Part shown: positions 1 through 13,810 of the stretch, piece by piece
Position numbering within the stretch: position 1 is the first letter of the stretch
Layout: every line of letters starts with the position of its first letter
Assembly (NCBI GenBank): GCA_008692225.1
Contig: VICG01000009.1
Location: 2,007,001-2,071,000, forward strand
From: Monilinia fructicola
Lineage: Eukaryota; Ascomycota; Leotiomycetes; Helotiales; Sclerotiniaceae
DNA length: 64,000 nt
Reading direction: 5' to 3'
Position numbers and translations under genes: made by a program
Notes under the pieces: model-generated
Told to the model about the DNA's origin: nothing
Seen by the model: only the letters and a program-made list of their open reading frames with translations
Databases searched by the model: none

Positions 1-3000
1 AATGTAATCAGGTGGATGGGAACAGGAGAAGTCTACTCCTATAGGTGAATTCCCCCGCCTTCAATTTGAGAACGAGATCCCTAGCTCGCGGCAACAAATT
101 TAGAATTGAATGAGTAGAAAGCTGACTTGCAAATGAGAAGAATTTAATGGATGAAGATGCCAATATTGATGAACAGATGAGATAGTTCAGAGTTAGGAGA
201 GATTCAAGACGTTAGCTCTGTAGATAGGAAAGAGGGCAACCAGGAACAAGAGCTCGGTAGTGAAAACTAACAATTTTCTCTCTGCGCATCACTAATATGC
301 AAAAATCCTAGCTGGTTCAAGATTGAAACTGTATAGAAAACTTGACAATTGAAAGCAATATATTGTCATCACCCCCATCAATAAAGTGCTGCCTTTTATC
401 ACTATATTCTCTCCTTGCTTCTGCCATTGACCTTTCGGCTACACTCAATGATATTCTCAAAATGAACACCTATTCATCAGGAAGCTACGGAGCACAACCT
501 CACATATATCCCGCATATCCCCTCAGTTCTAGATCACTTGACAAGATACCTTGAGGTCTCCTAAACGCAAAATAGTCCCACCCATGCAAAACCCCGGAAC
601 ATATATGTCTCAGTGAGTCAGTTCCCTCATTCAACTGCGGAGTATATCCTCAAAATTGACTTCCATTGTTGTCTGGCGATCATGGTTCGTGAATCATACG
701 ATTGGTGGAGACATCTGAAGAGAAAAAAAACAGGTTCTAGATCATTACGACCCCAGCTCCACCTGGAGTACAGAGTACACCGCATGGCAAAAATCTTGAA
801 CCTCTTGGCGCCCACGTCTATCAGAGGTACATGGAAGTAAATATAAAAATCTTCTAGACTTCTAACATTCTATTGTAAATGAAGCAGCTATAGTTGATCC
901 GGGTCGTTAAAGGAAAACGGCAAAAGACAGATAGATGTTTATCCTTAATCTTATATTGCTCACCACGGCCCGCTCATTGTAGATTTTCTCTCTTCTCGGA
1001 ACGAATGATGTGGAGAGTTAATCAAAAATGTATATTTCTGGAATTGTTTCAACGACCCCAGGATTACAGGGTACTTTTTTTTTTTTTAGATTTCCGTTAC
1101 TCTGACGATTGATCTTCTTTTCTTGTTTTTACTGTATGGTGATCAAAACTATGAAAAGGGAGAAAAACCGGAATGTGTTTGTTTTTTTATCTCACACATG
1201 GTTCCCGAGGTATCTCCATAATTTTTAGGAAGGATAAAGGTCTAGACCGAGTCACCTGACTTCTAAATTCAGCCATAGGCATGGGTATCCATCGCCATGC
1301 ATGAGAATTATGATTTAAGGGTTCTCTCACAGTTGAAGGATTCGGATATAAAACATTTGTGTATGGTGAATTGAAGGTGTTAAAATTGGAAACGGGTCTC
1401 ATTGCATTGGCTGGAGCTTTCAACGGTGCAGAGAACATGAAGTGTATAAAACAGGAGAAAATGAGGCAAGTAGTGCTTGACGTTGTTTGAATGATGGATA
1501 GCGAACATGTTCCCCAAGGTCCTGAAGTCGAGGTTGAGAAGAAAGAACTATGAACTGGTCTAGACCTTTAAATGTTTGAAATCTTTGCAGGGTCTGAAGA
1601 AAGATCAATTAAAGCTCAGCCAAAAGCCCCTTTGCTCCTGGATCTTGTGATATAATGCCACTATTCCCAATCAATGAGGAATGAAAAAAAAATCAAAATT
1701 TTTAGTATTCGATCAGATATAATCAAAGACGTGATCATCCAGATCCAAGGACATGGTAAGAAATACCAAAATAGTGCTTAGTGAAGCTATTGATGCCGAA
1801 TTCCGATTCAAAGACTTATATCGGAGGTTAACGGTAAACTCATAGCAAAATTTGAGAACGAGAGATTGGTTGAATAAGGATGAACTGAGAAGAGATGCAA
1901 GATTCCAACCCAACTACTGGGTTCTATGTAAACAAGTAGAATAGGAGCCTTTAGCTTGACGAGAAATTAAGAGGAAATAGAACTAAAGTATGCCATGATT
2001 GGGTGGTAATGAAAACGCCTCAAAAGGAGAAACATGATTACAAACGCAATGAGCTGCCGTCATCGATGAATAGATTGTGAAAGTCGTGGCTTCATGACAA
2101 AATTCAAACGGTCTTGGAGATGAGGACGGACCACAAGCTCCAGGTCTAGATCTACATAGATCATTACTGTATGTCCGTACACTAGATAGACATGACACGA
2201 TGATAATTTTTACTTGAAAAATCATAAGCAGTAAGCCAAGTCCCAATGGTCGTTGATTACTATGACCTAAAGAGTATAGAGAAAATGAAGCTATCATCAA
2301 CCTCCATACCTCAACTTACCTTTTTGACAAAGATTCCAGTCTCTAGTCACGTTACCAAAGGATCGGTGAGTGGTGATTGGTTGTCTTCATCCGCTGATAG
2401 TCCCGGAAGTCAGAGGTATCGGGAAATATCCAAGAGAAATCAATAGACTGACTGATTCCCTGATTCCTAAACTACCGGTACACGGCCCGTAAACTAGCCA
2501 CTTTTTAGCCACTTTTAGCCACCTTTAGTCAACAAGGCAGATGGGAGTGCCCAGGTGATTGACTGACTGTTCGTTCGTACATGGTACGGAGTGTACGGAG
2601 GATGAGCGAGAGTGAGTCACGAGTTTGGGTTGCAACATTCAAGCAGATGGCCGTTGCAATTTGATTGATACAATTTCATAAGCAAAGCAGGAGGCCCCCA
2701 GACCGTGCTCATCTTTCATTTATGAACGTATTCGCATCGATCTATCTATATTAACAACGACAACGATTGAGCCAAGGAGCAACTGAAGGAAGGCATAGCC
2801 CATCTCACAGGTCACAGTAGGGAATGCGTAAAAGTTTCTTATATTCGTACGCGTCGACACGGATGGATAGAGACGAAACTTTAAGTTGATGACCAATTAG
2901 CTTTCTCTTCGGTGCATGTAGAGACCTGGAGTCCGATAATGAAAGCTCTAAAGCTTGTTCTCTTGGTCAAATGTCAATTACAGTGCAAGCTTCACCTGCT

Positions 3001-6000
3001 TAGGAGTTGGCAGGATACCATCTAATTGGCGTTTGGCAAAATTTGGTGCTGTGCAGCACTCTCTCTGTATGTAAAATCCAAAGCTAGATGGATGTTGCGG
3101 CCATTGCGGGGTTCCGCGGGGTCCGAACGAAGTGAACATTAAGTTGTTCTAGTTAGTGATCGTATAATCTTTCCAAGAATAGAAAATAGCTGATGGTTTA
3201 CTTAGTCAGTTAGTCGGTTGGTCAGTTGAACTGTTAGTCGGTTAGCCAGTCAGTCAGTCAATCAGTCAGTACCCACAACACTGAAGATATACAAAGCGAA
3301 ATCATGACTATTTTGTTAATAGAAAGAATTGACAGATTCATATACAGATTTGTATCTCGATTCGCATCTCGATTCGTATCTCGATGCAGATGTATCATGT
3401 GCTTGGGTGATTAACCTTACTGAACAACGAAACATACAAAAGTGGATATTGATGCATAATTGATCAAATGCCATGACAAAACAAGCATTGGGCATGTTGT
3501 ACATCATCAAAAACCTCATGGCAAAGGAGTGTTTTCTCCGCCAAATATTGCGTGTAGTAAATGAAGGTTAATATTGATCTTGAAACGAACTCTTGGGCAT
3601 TGTTGTGTATAATGACCTGCTCTGGAGGAAGAGATGCGAAGGAAAGCATCTGCTAGAGCCCGATGGTGCTGTGCTCATCGGAAAGGTAAACTCAAATTTG
3701 ACAGGAGTTTAAACTTCAAAGATGTTCATTCCAACAGCATGCATCCATCGAGCTGAGGTCAAGATATCCATAAGTTTAGCTGTTGGTTGGAACTATCTAT
3801 ACAGTAGTTGGTTGTTCTAAAAGCATACTGTGCTTGCAGACCAGCACAATCACATACGGAGTGTACCAAATCTCACTCGGAGTCACTCCTCACATATCTT
3901 CTTCTCCCTTCTTTCTTCTTTTCATTTCAATAGATTTGATAGATCCATGATTCCATGGACTCGGTACAAGGGAATTCTTTCGACATCCCCTACTTCCATC
4001 GATGCCTCATATATATTATTCGATCGCTCTAAGGATTTAATCTCCCTATGAGGAATGATTACTGATACAAATTAGCAGGTGATCAAGGGTATTTTGTTTT
4101 TAGACCACCAGTTTAACGCACAGGTACAGGACAAGCGCCGAAGATTTATCAACAAGCCTTATAGGTAGTTGATAGCGCCTTGTAGAAACAACTGATCTCT
4201 TAAGGTTTCTCGATGCAAGGCAAACAAACATGCAACTACTACTCGACTACTGTGGGTTTGTGTCTTTCGGGCATTTCCTTCTTGTTTGGTGCAATCGGAG
4301 AATTGATTCTGTATAATACCGGACAGCGAGAACACCGTGGAAGGAGAAGATACCCAAAGGTCATGAAAAAGAGGGGATGGAAAGGCATCCTGCCCTGTGA
4401 ACCAATGAATGTAGTCCCAATGTATCCCTCCTCCCTGATTCTCTTCCTTCTAACTACTACCAGTCAGATCAAGGCAAAAATAGATCATGGGAATCCTCAG
4501 GATTGTTGAAAGGGGAAAAGGAGAAGGAGACACACCCCGTATTAACCCTACAATATTGAAATAACATGTTGCTGAGTTTCGGGAACCTGATATTATTCCC
4601 GCTACCTTGATGTATTTGTAGCATTGACTCTTATCAAACCCCAAGAGATGTGAGTCTCCTTGGATGCTTTGCTCCAAGACATTATTTACTGTGGACATGG
4701 GAAAACTCTACTGTGCGAGTTGCCTGGGCAGCCTGGCTGATTACACCCGAAAGTTTAATAAAGTTTTGGCAGCAATTCTTTGCGTGGTATCTTTGAGGGA
4801 GATAAGATGTTTAGTCAACACTGAACGCTGAACAGTATACGACTTATCCCGAGTAAGGACCGGCGGCAATTTGGAAGTTTTGGGTTGAACCGAATCCCGG
4901 AAGATGCAGGAGGAGGGAGACATGGGGAGTACGTGGTGATGTTTGCATGGTATCTAGTTTGATCGACCCTATCTGAACTCTACGGTATATACCCAACACC
5001 TTCCCGCAGTTACTCTCACTCAAACGAGTAGATGATCTGTTGATCTGTTGATATTCAATACTTTCTCAATACTCCCCACAACTCATGGGTGATTCTCATT
5101 CGATCGTTCCAGGAGGTCCCCGATGCACATAGCCACAGAAACTACCCACGAACAAATCCCTTAGCCCCTTCATTAACAGCCCGAATACGCACTCGAGCAA
5201 TTCGAGCCGACAATACCGATTGACTACAAGTAGTCTACACCCGCCAGCTCCGGAAAAGCACCATTATCCACGAGCATTACAATCATCACTCCAGAGTCAA
5301 GAGTCAAGAGTCAAGAGGTTGATATTACGTCCAACTGCATCCATCTCCAACTCGTTCCCGCACCACGAACGTTGGACGAGCAAGATAGCCCATCTCTGAA
5401 CATCATACCATCACCTGTTTATCTCTTATCATAATTCCAGAAAGGGAGACTCGTACCATTGGGTATCAATCATCTCAAAGTCACACTGTATCAAAGTTTA
5501 CGTGTACTCCACCTAATCAATCTATGACAAGACTTTGCTCCGTAGACATACAGTACATTATTGTTTTTGTGGTGTCTTCATTCCCCGCCTTACCTGAAGG
5601 AATATAACTCATCCTTTTCGTACTGGAACGATTTTATTTTTTTCCACGTCAATCTAAACAAGCGCAACGACCCTTCAACCTTCAACCTTCGACCTTTAAC
5701 CTTCAACCTTCACCATCCTTACTCGTATCCCCGTCGGTGATCTACATTCTGCAATACCTTTTTCAGGGTAGCTTGGCCTCTTGTTCCATACCCTTGGAGG
5801 AAGCCTCAAGATCGAAATCTGATATTTCGATCGGTCTTTTTGCAAAAAGACTTGAAGCCCAGTTGGGGAAACCAAAGGAGGTACTCCCGACCTTGTTTTC
5901 GATTACTTGAATTGGGCTCTCATTGGCAATTTGGCTTTCGCATTTTCATCTAACGGAATTATCTCATTACTCCCATCAATTTGGATAATTAATGTAAAAG

Positions 6001-6406
6001 TCCACAAAAGCCATCTTGAAAAGTTTATTTTTTCTTTTCTTTTTCCAATCTCCATCTCCATCAAGCCATATCCACCTACAGCACTGCGCAGCACGTACAA
6101 CTTTTATACATATTTACTACTGTTGCATCCATCTGCACTCCAAGTCAAGGATCTGTCGCCTTTTCTATTTTGGTGAACGAAGGGTACATATCAAGTTATT
6201 GTCTCTAGGAATACATCATATTAGTGTTGGGGTCCACGAGAAGAGATATTATATACTCAACAACTTCAACTTACTCTCCGGTCACAAACCATATCAACAA
6301 ATATAATATACACAAGAGATACACCACCTCACTACTGCCTAAAGCACCTCTTCGCTCGCACAACATCATCACTACACCTCACAAATACACCATACACATA
6401 TACATA
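1..6406. other. Gene-free region with short tandem repeats
   Basis: No open frame here looks like a conserved protein, and no plausible splice chain was found. The region holds short tandem motifs: a triplicated 'tagccactttt' block near 2494-2525, an AGTC/GTTAGTCG-type array at about 3203-3270, three copies of a 12-nt unit (ttcgYatctcga) at 3349-3384, a gagtcaa triplet near 5290-5317 and a ccttcaa array near 5674-5720. From about 5640 the plus strand becomes C/T-rich, as expected for the promoter and leader of the small gene at 6407. Confidence 0.6.
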
Positions 6407-6685
6407 ATGTCGTCTTACGCATTCTCTAGAGTCTCCTCAGACTCTTCATCATCGTCTTCATCCTCCTCCACTTCTTCATCAGCATCATACTCAATGGAAC
6501 CAAGAGTGGAGGTGATGCGCTGCTCACGATGCGCTAAAACCGTCGAAACCATCAGCACATTACAATATCAAGGCAACGAATTACGAAGAGTCAGCACAGA
6601 TGACGCCAGTGCAAGTGGGATGGTACGATTTGGTCACAATTTGTATTATTGTGATCGTTGTGCTAAGATGGTCGGTTACAAGTGA
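6407..6685 (+). CDS. Small Ser-rich protein with two CxxC motifs
   Basis: A single-exon frame of 92 codons. The ATG follows an A-rich context (tacataATGtc), and an upstream in-frame extension lacks protein character, so this start is preferred. Residues 9-29 are almost all Ser/Thr (about 15 Ser). They are followed by CSRC near residues 39-42, a central segment of about 38 residues, and CDRC near residues 81-84, close to the C-terminus. Two CxxC knuckles at this spacing suggest a single zinc ribbon (inference). There is no signal peptide or membrane segment. I do not recognise the family. The paired CxxC and the strong ATG favour a real gene, and function is unknown. Confidence 0.6.
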   Translation: MSSYAFSRVSSDSSSSSSSSSTSSSASYSMEPRVEVMRCSRCAKTVETISTLQYQGNELRRVSTDDASASGMVRFGHNLYYCDRCAKMVGYK

Positions 6686-9600
6686 AGCGAGAATTGATGA
6701 AGGGGTTTCGAAGGAAGCACACGGTGCGACAAATCACAACTTACCATCAAGGAAGGGAATGATAGGAGGTGTACGGACGGAAAGGACGGCGCCACAGGAT
6801 GGATTGGAGTAAAGGGATACTTTCTGGAAAGAAGGGCATGGGACGGGTCTTGGATATGGAGTATGGAGTCACGAATTGGTGACACGATTGATACCTACCG
6901 ATACCGATTTGTTACAATACAGTACCACTGTTTGGGATATCAAGCCATTATCTTTTGGTGAAAAATCACTGTACACATGTGTTGCAAGATACAATTTTGT
7001 CATGCTACTACCTACAAAACACAAAGGTGTTTTAGATGTGTTGTGTGATTGTATCGCGTCGCATCACGTCACGTCACCATCATACATCTATCTACCCCGC
7101 CAAAACTCTCATCATGGCGAGCACAGCCAAACTCAATACAACCTCATTATCTTTCCATGATCCTATCTCCATTGCCATAGACTTGGGCCGTCACGAGTTC
7201 GGGCTACAGAAAAATCCTCCACTCAAAAAATCACCGACAAAACACGACTATCAAAAAAAAAACAATATATCCTCAAAAAAGACGCATGCACATAGCCCCT
7301 TCTCAACTATCATCCATGCCAAGACCAAAACATAAAAAACAAAAAACCGGTCATGGCCCGCAATCTTGCCATCCTTGCATTTTATCCGCTTTCTCAATTA
7401 CCCCACAGAGCGTGGAGTTATATGATTGGATTGGTGTTCGGAGGGGGCCGAGAAAAAAACTCCAACAGGAAAAGTGCTTCCGTGGCTTGAAGCCTTTGGG
7501 AAGAATGTGCTGTGATGTCACGGATGCATACAGCATCATGAGATTGTTAGCCTCGGCTTCTTGACCGTTGCTTGTGAAGGACCTTTAGGCTATTGAATGA
7601 AGAGCATTGGGTATTTTTAGACTTTTGGACGAGAGTCGAGGAGTTTGGGATGAGATGGAAAGTTACAATGCATACATGTGCATGAGAGGAACGGGTAATG
7701 ATGGCGGTGTATTTTATATACCCTTTTCATGAGACATGACAACGTAGCATTTTGAGCGGTTTCTTCAGGATATCTCCCTTTTTTTTTTCCATTTACTGTG
7801 TAAATATTGAGCTGGTCTGCATACATAGGAAGGATGTCGAAGATGCGAAAGAAATATAAATAAACATCATCACACAACATGACTTTATCCTCTGCATAAT
7901 TTTCCGTGAGCTTTTCTTTTTGGACCCAGGACAGTACTTAACGGGTTAGTTTACCTCTTGTACCTAGGGCTCATCATGATAATTTCGGGGTATTAGTACC
8001 CTGATTTTCCAGTTGTCTCAGTAGTGCGTGGGAGGCTTTTTCCCTTCGTACAGTAGCGAGTGGTACATGGAAATGAACTAGCGGTGCGAGGAATCCCTAG
8101 TAGATACCACTCCGTTCAATCCTAAACTCTAACACGATACATCACGTGATTAATGAAGAGATGAATTATGTGCCAACGATTTTATGGAGATGCGATTTCA
8201 CATATGGATTCCGTCATGCGGAGCACAGCGGTAACGGGGCCTGGGCAGTGGGCACACGCTATGTATGCTATGTATGTACGTGTTTACGTGTGTGCAAATC
8301 TTCGGCGAGCGTGGATGGGGATCTGGTGGTTTCTGCCTTTTTGGCGGAATGCATATGCATATGCATATGGTCATGGGCACTTGGGGTCTCTTCTGCTCGG
8401 TGATGGGATTTTACCGTTTGTTTATTTATTCATCTTGTGAAGGGAACGTTCATTGGTCACTGGGCGGTTCAGCGGGTGGGATTTCGGTGGCACGTTAGGA
8501 TTCCTGTTGTAATCTCATCAAACCTGGCCATCCTGTAAAATGGTCCCTGGAGCCCGCCGCCCTGGCCCGAGAGGTCTCAGATTCCGATCGCTGCCTCTCG
8601 CGCACACCTGATGCATACCGGACCTTCTGGAACACACCCCTCGCCACCCCCAGAGCCGCTCTCTCAGCGCAAACTCCGTGCTCATATCACGTCTTGTGAA
8701 TCTTTCCTTTGCCATTCCCCCCTTCATCATATTCGTCCGCTGCGGCCACGAAAAATACACCGCCGCCGACATCTTTCCAATGCTTATCACGATGCCCAAC
8801 ACCGTCCGAATGCCCCACTGATGCATATCCTCCGTCCCACCACGGTTGAGAGGACCGCAACCAGCCCGTGACAAAGTCGATTATCCGCACGACCAAACTC
8901 AAGGCCTGTCGATCAGCGAGTGGACGGACTGGACGCTGCCATGATGGGGGGATGGTACGGAACCGGAGGACCAACCGCATCGTGGATGGGATTATGCTCG
9001 CGTTTGCACCACGTGACGATCCTCTTCACATTGATCCAACGCACTCCACATTTTCATATTCCTCAACGCCCTCCAATACATCATCGCGCGCCCCATCAAA
9101 TCCCAGAGCTTCACCCTGAACTTTCACTGCCACACTGAGGACAGAGGGAGCGAAGAGGGGCAGCTACGCCTCGGTGACCAAGTCCGTGAGCTCCTCTTGG
9201 GACGAAGCTCACAGACCGACATCGACCCGAGGAGCGCATATAGATGAATCGATATTTCGCGGAGGAGAAAATGATGAGGATCCATACGCCGACACTGTAC
9301 ACCCGCGGTACTGCCTGCATGTAGCTTGATCTCCACGCGAGCGATATATATCCATCCATCGGATGATGTGGATTTATGGATTTGGAGGTCGGGTTTGAGT
9401 ATTGGCATGCGCATACTCAAAATGGGGGTAGATGGGAGATAAGTACAGAATGTAGATACAATGCGTGTTTGGCTGATCAGCCCACGAGACCATAGGAAGG
9501 GACATAGATATGCACGACTCCATCTATTTATCACATTCCAGGTACCTCCTCGAAGGAGTTAGTTATTGCTACTAAGCGACCCCCTCACTCCCTCACACCC

Positions 9601-10153
9601 CAATACCTTTCATTCCTTCCTTCTAGGTCGAACAATTCACGCTATCCAAATGGCACACAAATAATGCCCACACCACTCGACAAACCATGAATGCGCATTC
9701 GACCCAATCATCATCTATCAGCTTCATTTCACCACTATCGACACAACACATGAGATCGAGTCAATTTGCTTCACGAGGCATCAATGCGTGGATATTCAAA
9801 GCGCCAAGGGAAGCCCAAGATCACCTCTCAAAATGGAGATGAGATTGAGATGAAGATTGAGATGAAGATGCAACGCCAAAGTATATTCATCTATACTGAT
9901 CTATAAGATACCCATCCATCATCCATCATCCATCATTCATAAAACCATTTCTGCATTTATTTAGGTAATCATATGTTCCATTCCGTAAGAATTAAAATCA
10001 AGGGTGGCATTTGTTTCTTATTTATTCATCTTCTCTCGACCCTGTCTCGACCCTTTATTATCCCTCCACTTATCTAAAGAATTGTGCCAAAGCTATGTCA
10101 TCATTAGTATGCCTTCATTTCTTGCGATAAATCGAATCTTGGATCTCAAAAAC
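6686..10153. other. Intergenic region without recognisable gene
   Basis: Overlapping open frames in both directions around 8.1-9.5 kb are mutual shadows in GC-richer DNA with no conserved motif. Simple repeats include tandem 'gcatat' near 8348-8368, 'gatgagattgagatgaa' near 9838-9872 and 'catccatcat' near 9912-9940. A CCTAGG-containing motif occurs at about 7961. The last few hundred bases are the likely 3' UTR of the minus-strand AHA1 gene. Confidence 0.5.
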
Positions 10154-11217
10154 TCACCCAAAAGTCTGTTTAATGCTTCTAACATAATATTCGCTCCAGT
10201 TTCTCTTCGTGACCTCTTCTTGACCAACTGGAACACCAGACCAAGAGACTCTCATAACCGTAACATTATCAACATCATTTTGATCAAAGTTAATCTCCAA
10301 TCTGGAAAAGTGTCCTTGTGGCCATTGATCAAGACGCCAGCTTTGAACAATCTTGGTTGGCTCGACGAGTTCGAGGTATTCTCCTGAAACATTTCCTCCG
10401 AAGAGCTCGAACTTTCCTCCCTTCTTGGCACCTTCAAACAACTTTGGGGCAGCGCGTGTGAATGCGGAAATGCGGGCGGGATCGGTGAATGTTTGGTAGA
10501 GTTCAGAAGCTGGAGCGCGGAATTCTTCGTTGTCAGTAACAGTAGTAGTGTTAACTAGAGAAGATCCTTTGTTCGCTGATGTGCTTGTAGATTGAATTGG
10601 AGAGTTATGTGGATAGGTCTTTGCGGCTGTGATCTTGGATGCAGGGTTTGCATCTGGCGCATGTTGAATATCCTTTCCATGTTCTGCAATCAGAGCAGGC
10701 CCAAGTTCTGCGAACTTTTTGCGGAGTTCAGGAACAACTTTGGAACGAATGAGATCTTTGACGGGGGCTTTAGAGTTTGCATCGGAGTAAATATCTATGT
10801 CAAACTGAAATCACATTAGACAAATCATCTTGGCGTCCATTGGGGACGACTAAACATACAACATACTCGTTTTCTTCGGTATCATGTGCAACTTCAGGAA
10901 CGGTAATGGTACCGCTAACGGATTCATCATCTTTGGTTTTGCCTAGTCCAATTAGACAGAAATTCATGATATTGGCTATAACTACAGGGCATACCTGAAT
11001 ACTCGATAACGAGCTTGACATCAAATATGGTAATGACCTTTCCCTTGCGTTGATTCACATCAACATCTCCATCCATACTTATCAATTTATCCAATTGAGC
11101 TGTAACACCTCCCTCCTCGGCCTTGACCTCCTTTATGTTATCCTCTAACCATTGTTTTGCCCATGTTGAAGCATCTTTGTTAACCCAATGCCAGTTATTT
11201 GGATTGTGAAGAACCAT
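10154..11217 (-). CDS. AHA1: Hsp90 ATPase activator Aha1 (co-chaperone)
   Basis: Three exons on the minus strand: 11217-10995, 10942-10860 and 10804-10154. The introns of 52 and 55 nt have GTATGC and GTATGT donors and leave one open frame of 318 aa, a normal length for Aha1. The protein opens with NPNNWHWVNKDAS, the hallmark of the Aha1 N-terminal domain (about residues 1-150), which binds the Hsp90 middle domain and stimulates its ATPase. A Ser/Thr-rich linker (about 165-185) leads to the C-terminal AHSA1/START-like domain, which contains ASELYQTFTDPARISAFTR and ends in RNWSEYYVRSIKQTFG. The role is known from the family: cytosolic co-chaperone in the Hsp90 folding cycle. A heat-shock-element-like site lies about 80 bp upstream of the ATG. 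Nothing is broken. Confidence 0.93.
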
Positions 11218-13810
11218 ATTGGGTGGTGATGTTTGATTGAAAGCTTAGTAGAATCTGCCAAACTCAGTGTCAGTAAAATGTGTGACAAAGAATTCGAGAA
11301 TTCTTTTAAAGTTTGAGAAAAGTTTTTTGTTCAGAAGGAGGCCCGAAGGCCATAGCATTGTCGTCAAAGATATGAGTACAAATCGACTCGGACTGGTGCC
11401 AGCTTGTGTCTCATCATTAAAAATAGGAGAGTGAGGGATTTGAGAAAAAGATCCTTCGATTGAAGGGGAGTTTTATCAACATACCTTTTTGTAGAAGAAA
11501 GAATTAAATCTAGAATAATTATTAGGAAATTAGCACAAACAAACTTCCAAAGCTGATCTGATACTGTTATGTATTGAAGAGAGAAGGAGAAGATGAAGAA
11601 GGTGAAATAGAAAATAAGAAGGTATTTAAGAAGAAGCAGAAGATGTCTTGAGTTGTGGGTGGGAGTTGAATAAGGTCCAAGTAAGAAATTAGAAGAAATC
11701 AAAAGAATGAATTGGAACTTTTTCAATAAGACGTTGAAGTGTAGTGGGGCTAAGCTCAAATATGGTATAGCGTGATGATGGCACATGCCTTAAAATAAGG
11801 GCTTACACGGATATCCGTATGTCACGTGCTATCAGAGTTGGTTGGAATATTATTCTATTTCCTATTGATCGAGTCTATAACTACCTAGGTACCTACCCAC
11901 CTACACAACAACACAATGAGGATACTTGAAGACATCCGGATGATTTTTATTACCAGATATTGATTGAAGGTAGAAGTTGTACTTTGTTTGATATTAGTAA
12001 AGGAGGATTACTATATTTTTTTTTCTCATTAAAAACTCATCAATTTTCACAGTTGCAAACCTCAAGAGAAGAATCCAGCAATCCAAATCCTGGAGTTGAA
12101 GTCATACGGATATCGAGATTTCAAGAGGCACGAACAACGAAGTACTTCCGATTGGTAGCCATGTCTTTATCACACACACACACACACACACACATACGAA
12201 ATCATCATGGCACTCCAGGGCTATATGAGCTTGTCATCTAAGATCAGGTACAAAGTCAGGTCATGTACAAAGTCATCATTGCACGGAGTAATCAGATAGT
12301 CGTGAATTGGCGCGTACCTTTAATCTGATGGGTTGACGGCTGCTCCCTGGTACTATCTACGATAGCCGGCGCTTATTTTCCATGAAAACCTACCCAGGGA
12401 ATTACACGAGCTTCATCAATTCCAATCCCAAACTTCATTCAACAATCACTTGCTGAATTGAGATAAATCGACACTCAAGTATTCAGTTCATTATGATGCT
12501 CACATTCATCAATCGGTTCAAGGGTGTTTATGGCTCCTCAAATATTTAGTATTCCACTGTGTCGTATACCCACAAGGTATCCAATGTTTCCTAGGTCAAG
12601 ACTCAAGAGTCAAGGTATCAAAAGTCCCCCTTTCTGCAAGCGATAGAGCAGCTTTTTTCCGGTGGGTCAATGCCAGGGGTTAACCGGGTCAACCACCTAT
12701 CTTCACAATTGTCTCTCATTTCCCAAGTTGGTGTTTTGATGTGGCTGCGAACGTCATATTCCCATATCCCACCCTTGCCAAACACCAGCCACGCATTCCT
12801 TGAATAACCAACAATCAAGAAGACGCGGAAGGACGGGAATGACAACCGACCATATTGAAAAATGATTTATTTCAATACATGCACGATAAGGATGATGAAT
12901 TATGACTTATCAAGATTTAACTTTTATAGATCTACAACAGCTTGGATTCAGCGTTCCAAGATGACCTCTGGAGCCTTTTCTTTTCTTCTCTATCACAAAG
13001 ACTTTTGATGATGTCGATAACCCTTCCCTCATTCCTCATCCACCAGATCCTTCACATGGAGCCAAAGCGAGACCAGCTCTGCAAACATCAAATCAACCAA
13101 CTCACTACCAATCATATCAAACCAAAACTTTCATCCAATTGAGATAAAAGTCTCATGCGTCGCAAATGTCTCACACCATCTCAGTACTGTTATATATATA
13201 TCTCAGATGTATATCGAGCCAAACCTATTTTCAGTCATCAGCGGAAGCTGACAAAGTACTGCTAATAAGTATCACGGTATCTACTACCAGCACTGCTAAT
13301 TCGTTTGCATATCTTGGCTTATCCTGAGATTTGCATCTTGAACGAATTCTGGTCTTAGTATTGGTTCCTACTCCTTGTATCTCGTCACTCCTACTCCATA
13401 CTATATATGACGTAGTTTAGCCCAGATCCCCAAAAAGATTGTCGTAACGAGGTAAGTTTACTACCTATCACGAAGATCAAGCACGTTTTGTTGACAAGCT
13501 TCATAATCTCCATCGCTTTCTTCCCTTTTACTTTTCTCTCTTATATTCAGCAACACAAGTTTTCAACTTGTTTTTTTTTGGGGAATTATTTCTGCTTTCA
13601 AATACAAATACCCGATCATCTCCATTAGTTAAACGAAATAATTCTTTGTTGATTGATCTTTCATCAACCACCCATTCATTATTTTTACGAAGATTACCTT
13701 TCAAGGCAAAGAAGAACTCGTTCTCAAATTACAACTATTATCATCTAATTCCTTGATTTCGAAGTCAACAAGTTCAACTTCAATTTCAATTTCAATTTCA
13801 TTTTTTCAAG
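11218..13810. other. Divergent intergenic region between AHA1 and the 4-TM gene
   Basis: The AHA1 leader side (11.2-11.8 kb) is pyrimidine-rich on the minus strand, which produces a spurious Leu/Phe-rich open frame. It also carries a CACGTG near 11823 and a CCTAGG motif near 11884. A (CA)n microsatellite lies at about 12172-12196. The last 250 bp before 13811 are T/C-rich with a repeated 'tttcaa' immediately before the ATG, typical of a fungal 5' leader. No gene is seen. Confidence 0.5.
11289..11305 (-). promoter_or_regulatory. Heat-shock-element-like site upstream of AHA1
   Basis: The near-palindrome agaattcgagaattctt contains TTCnnGAA, two inverted units of the heat-shock factor consensus, with an imperfect third unit. 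It lies about 72-88 bp upstream of the AHA1 start codon. Aha1 genes are heat-inducible in other fungi, so HSF control is plausible. The transcription start is not known here, so the site could also lie in the 5' UTR. Confidence 0.3.

Noticed and set aside
1983..2300. Minus-strand frame containing TAAHC, reminiscent of trypsin-like proteases
   Set aside because: No Asp or Ser catalytic motifs, no protease fold context, and the frame is short and otherwise unlike a protease; the match is chance.
8146..9534. Cluster of 60-136-codon frames on both strands
   Set aside because: All overlap each other, lack motifs and splice logic, and arise in GC-richer DNA with few stops.
11364..11786. 140-codon minus-strand hydrophobic frame
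   Set aside because: It lies in the pyrimidine-rich AHA1 promoter or leader; Leu/Phe/Ile content follows composition and no start context or motif supports it.
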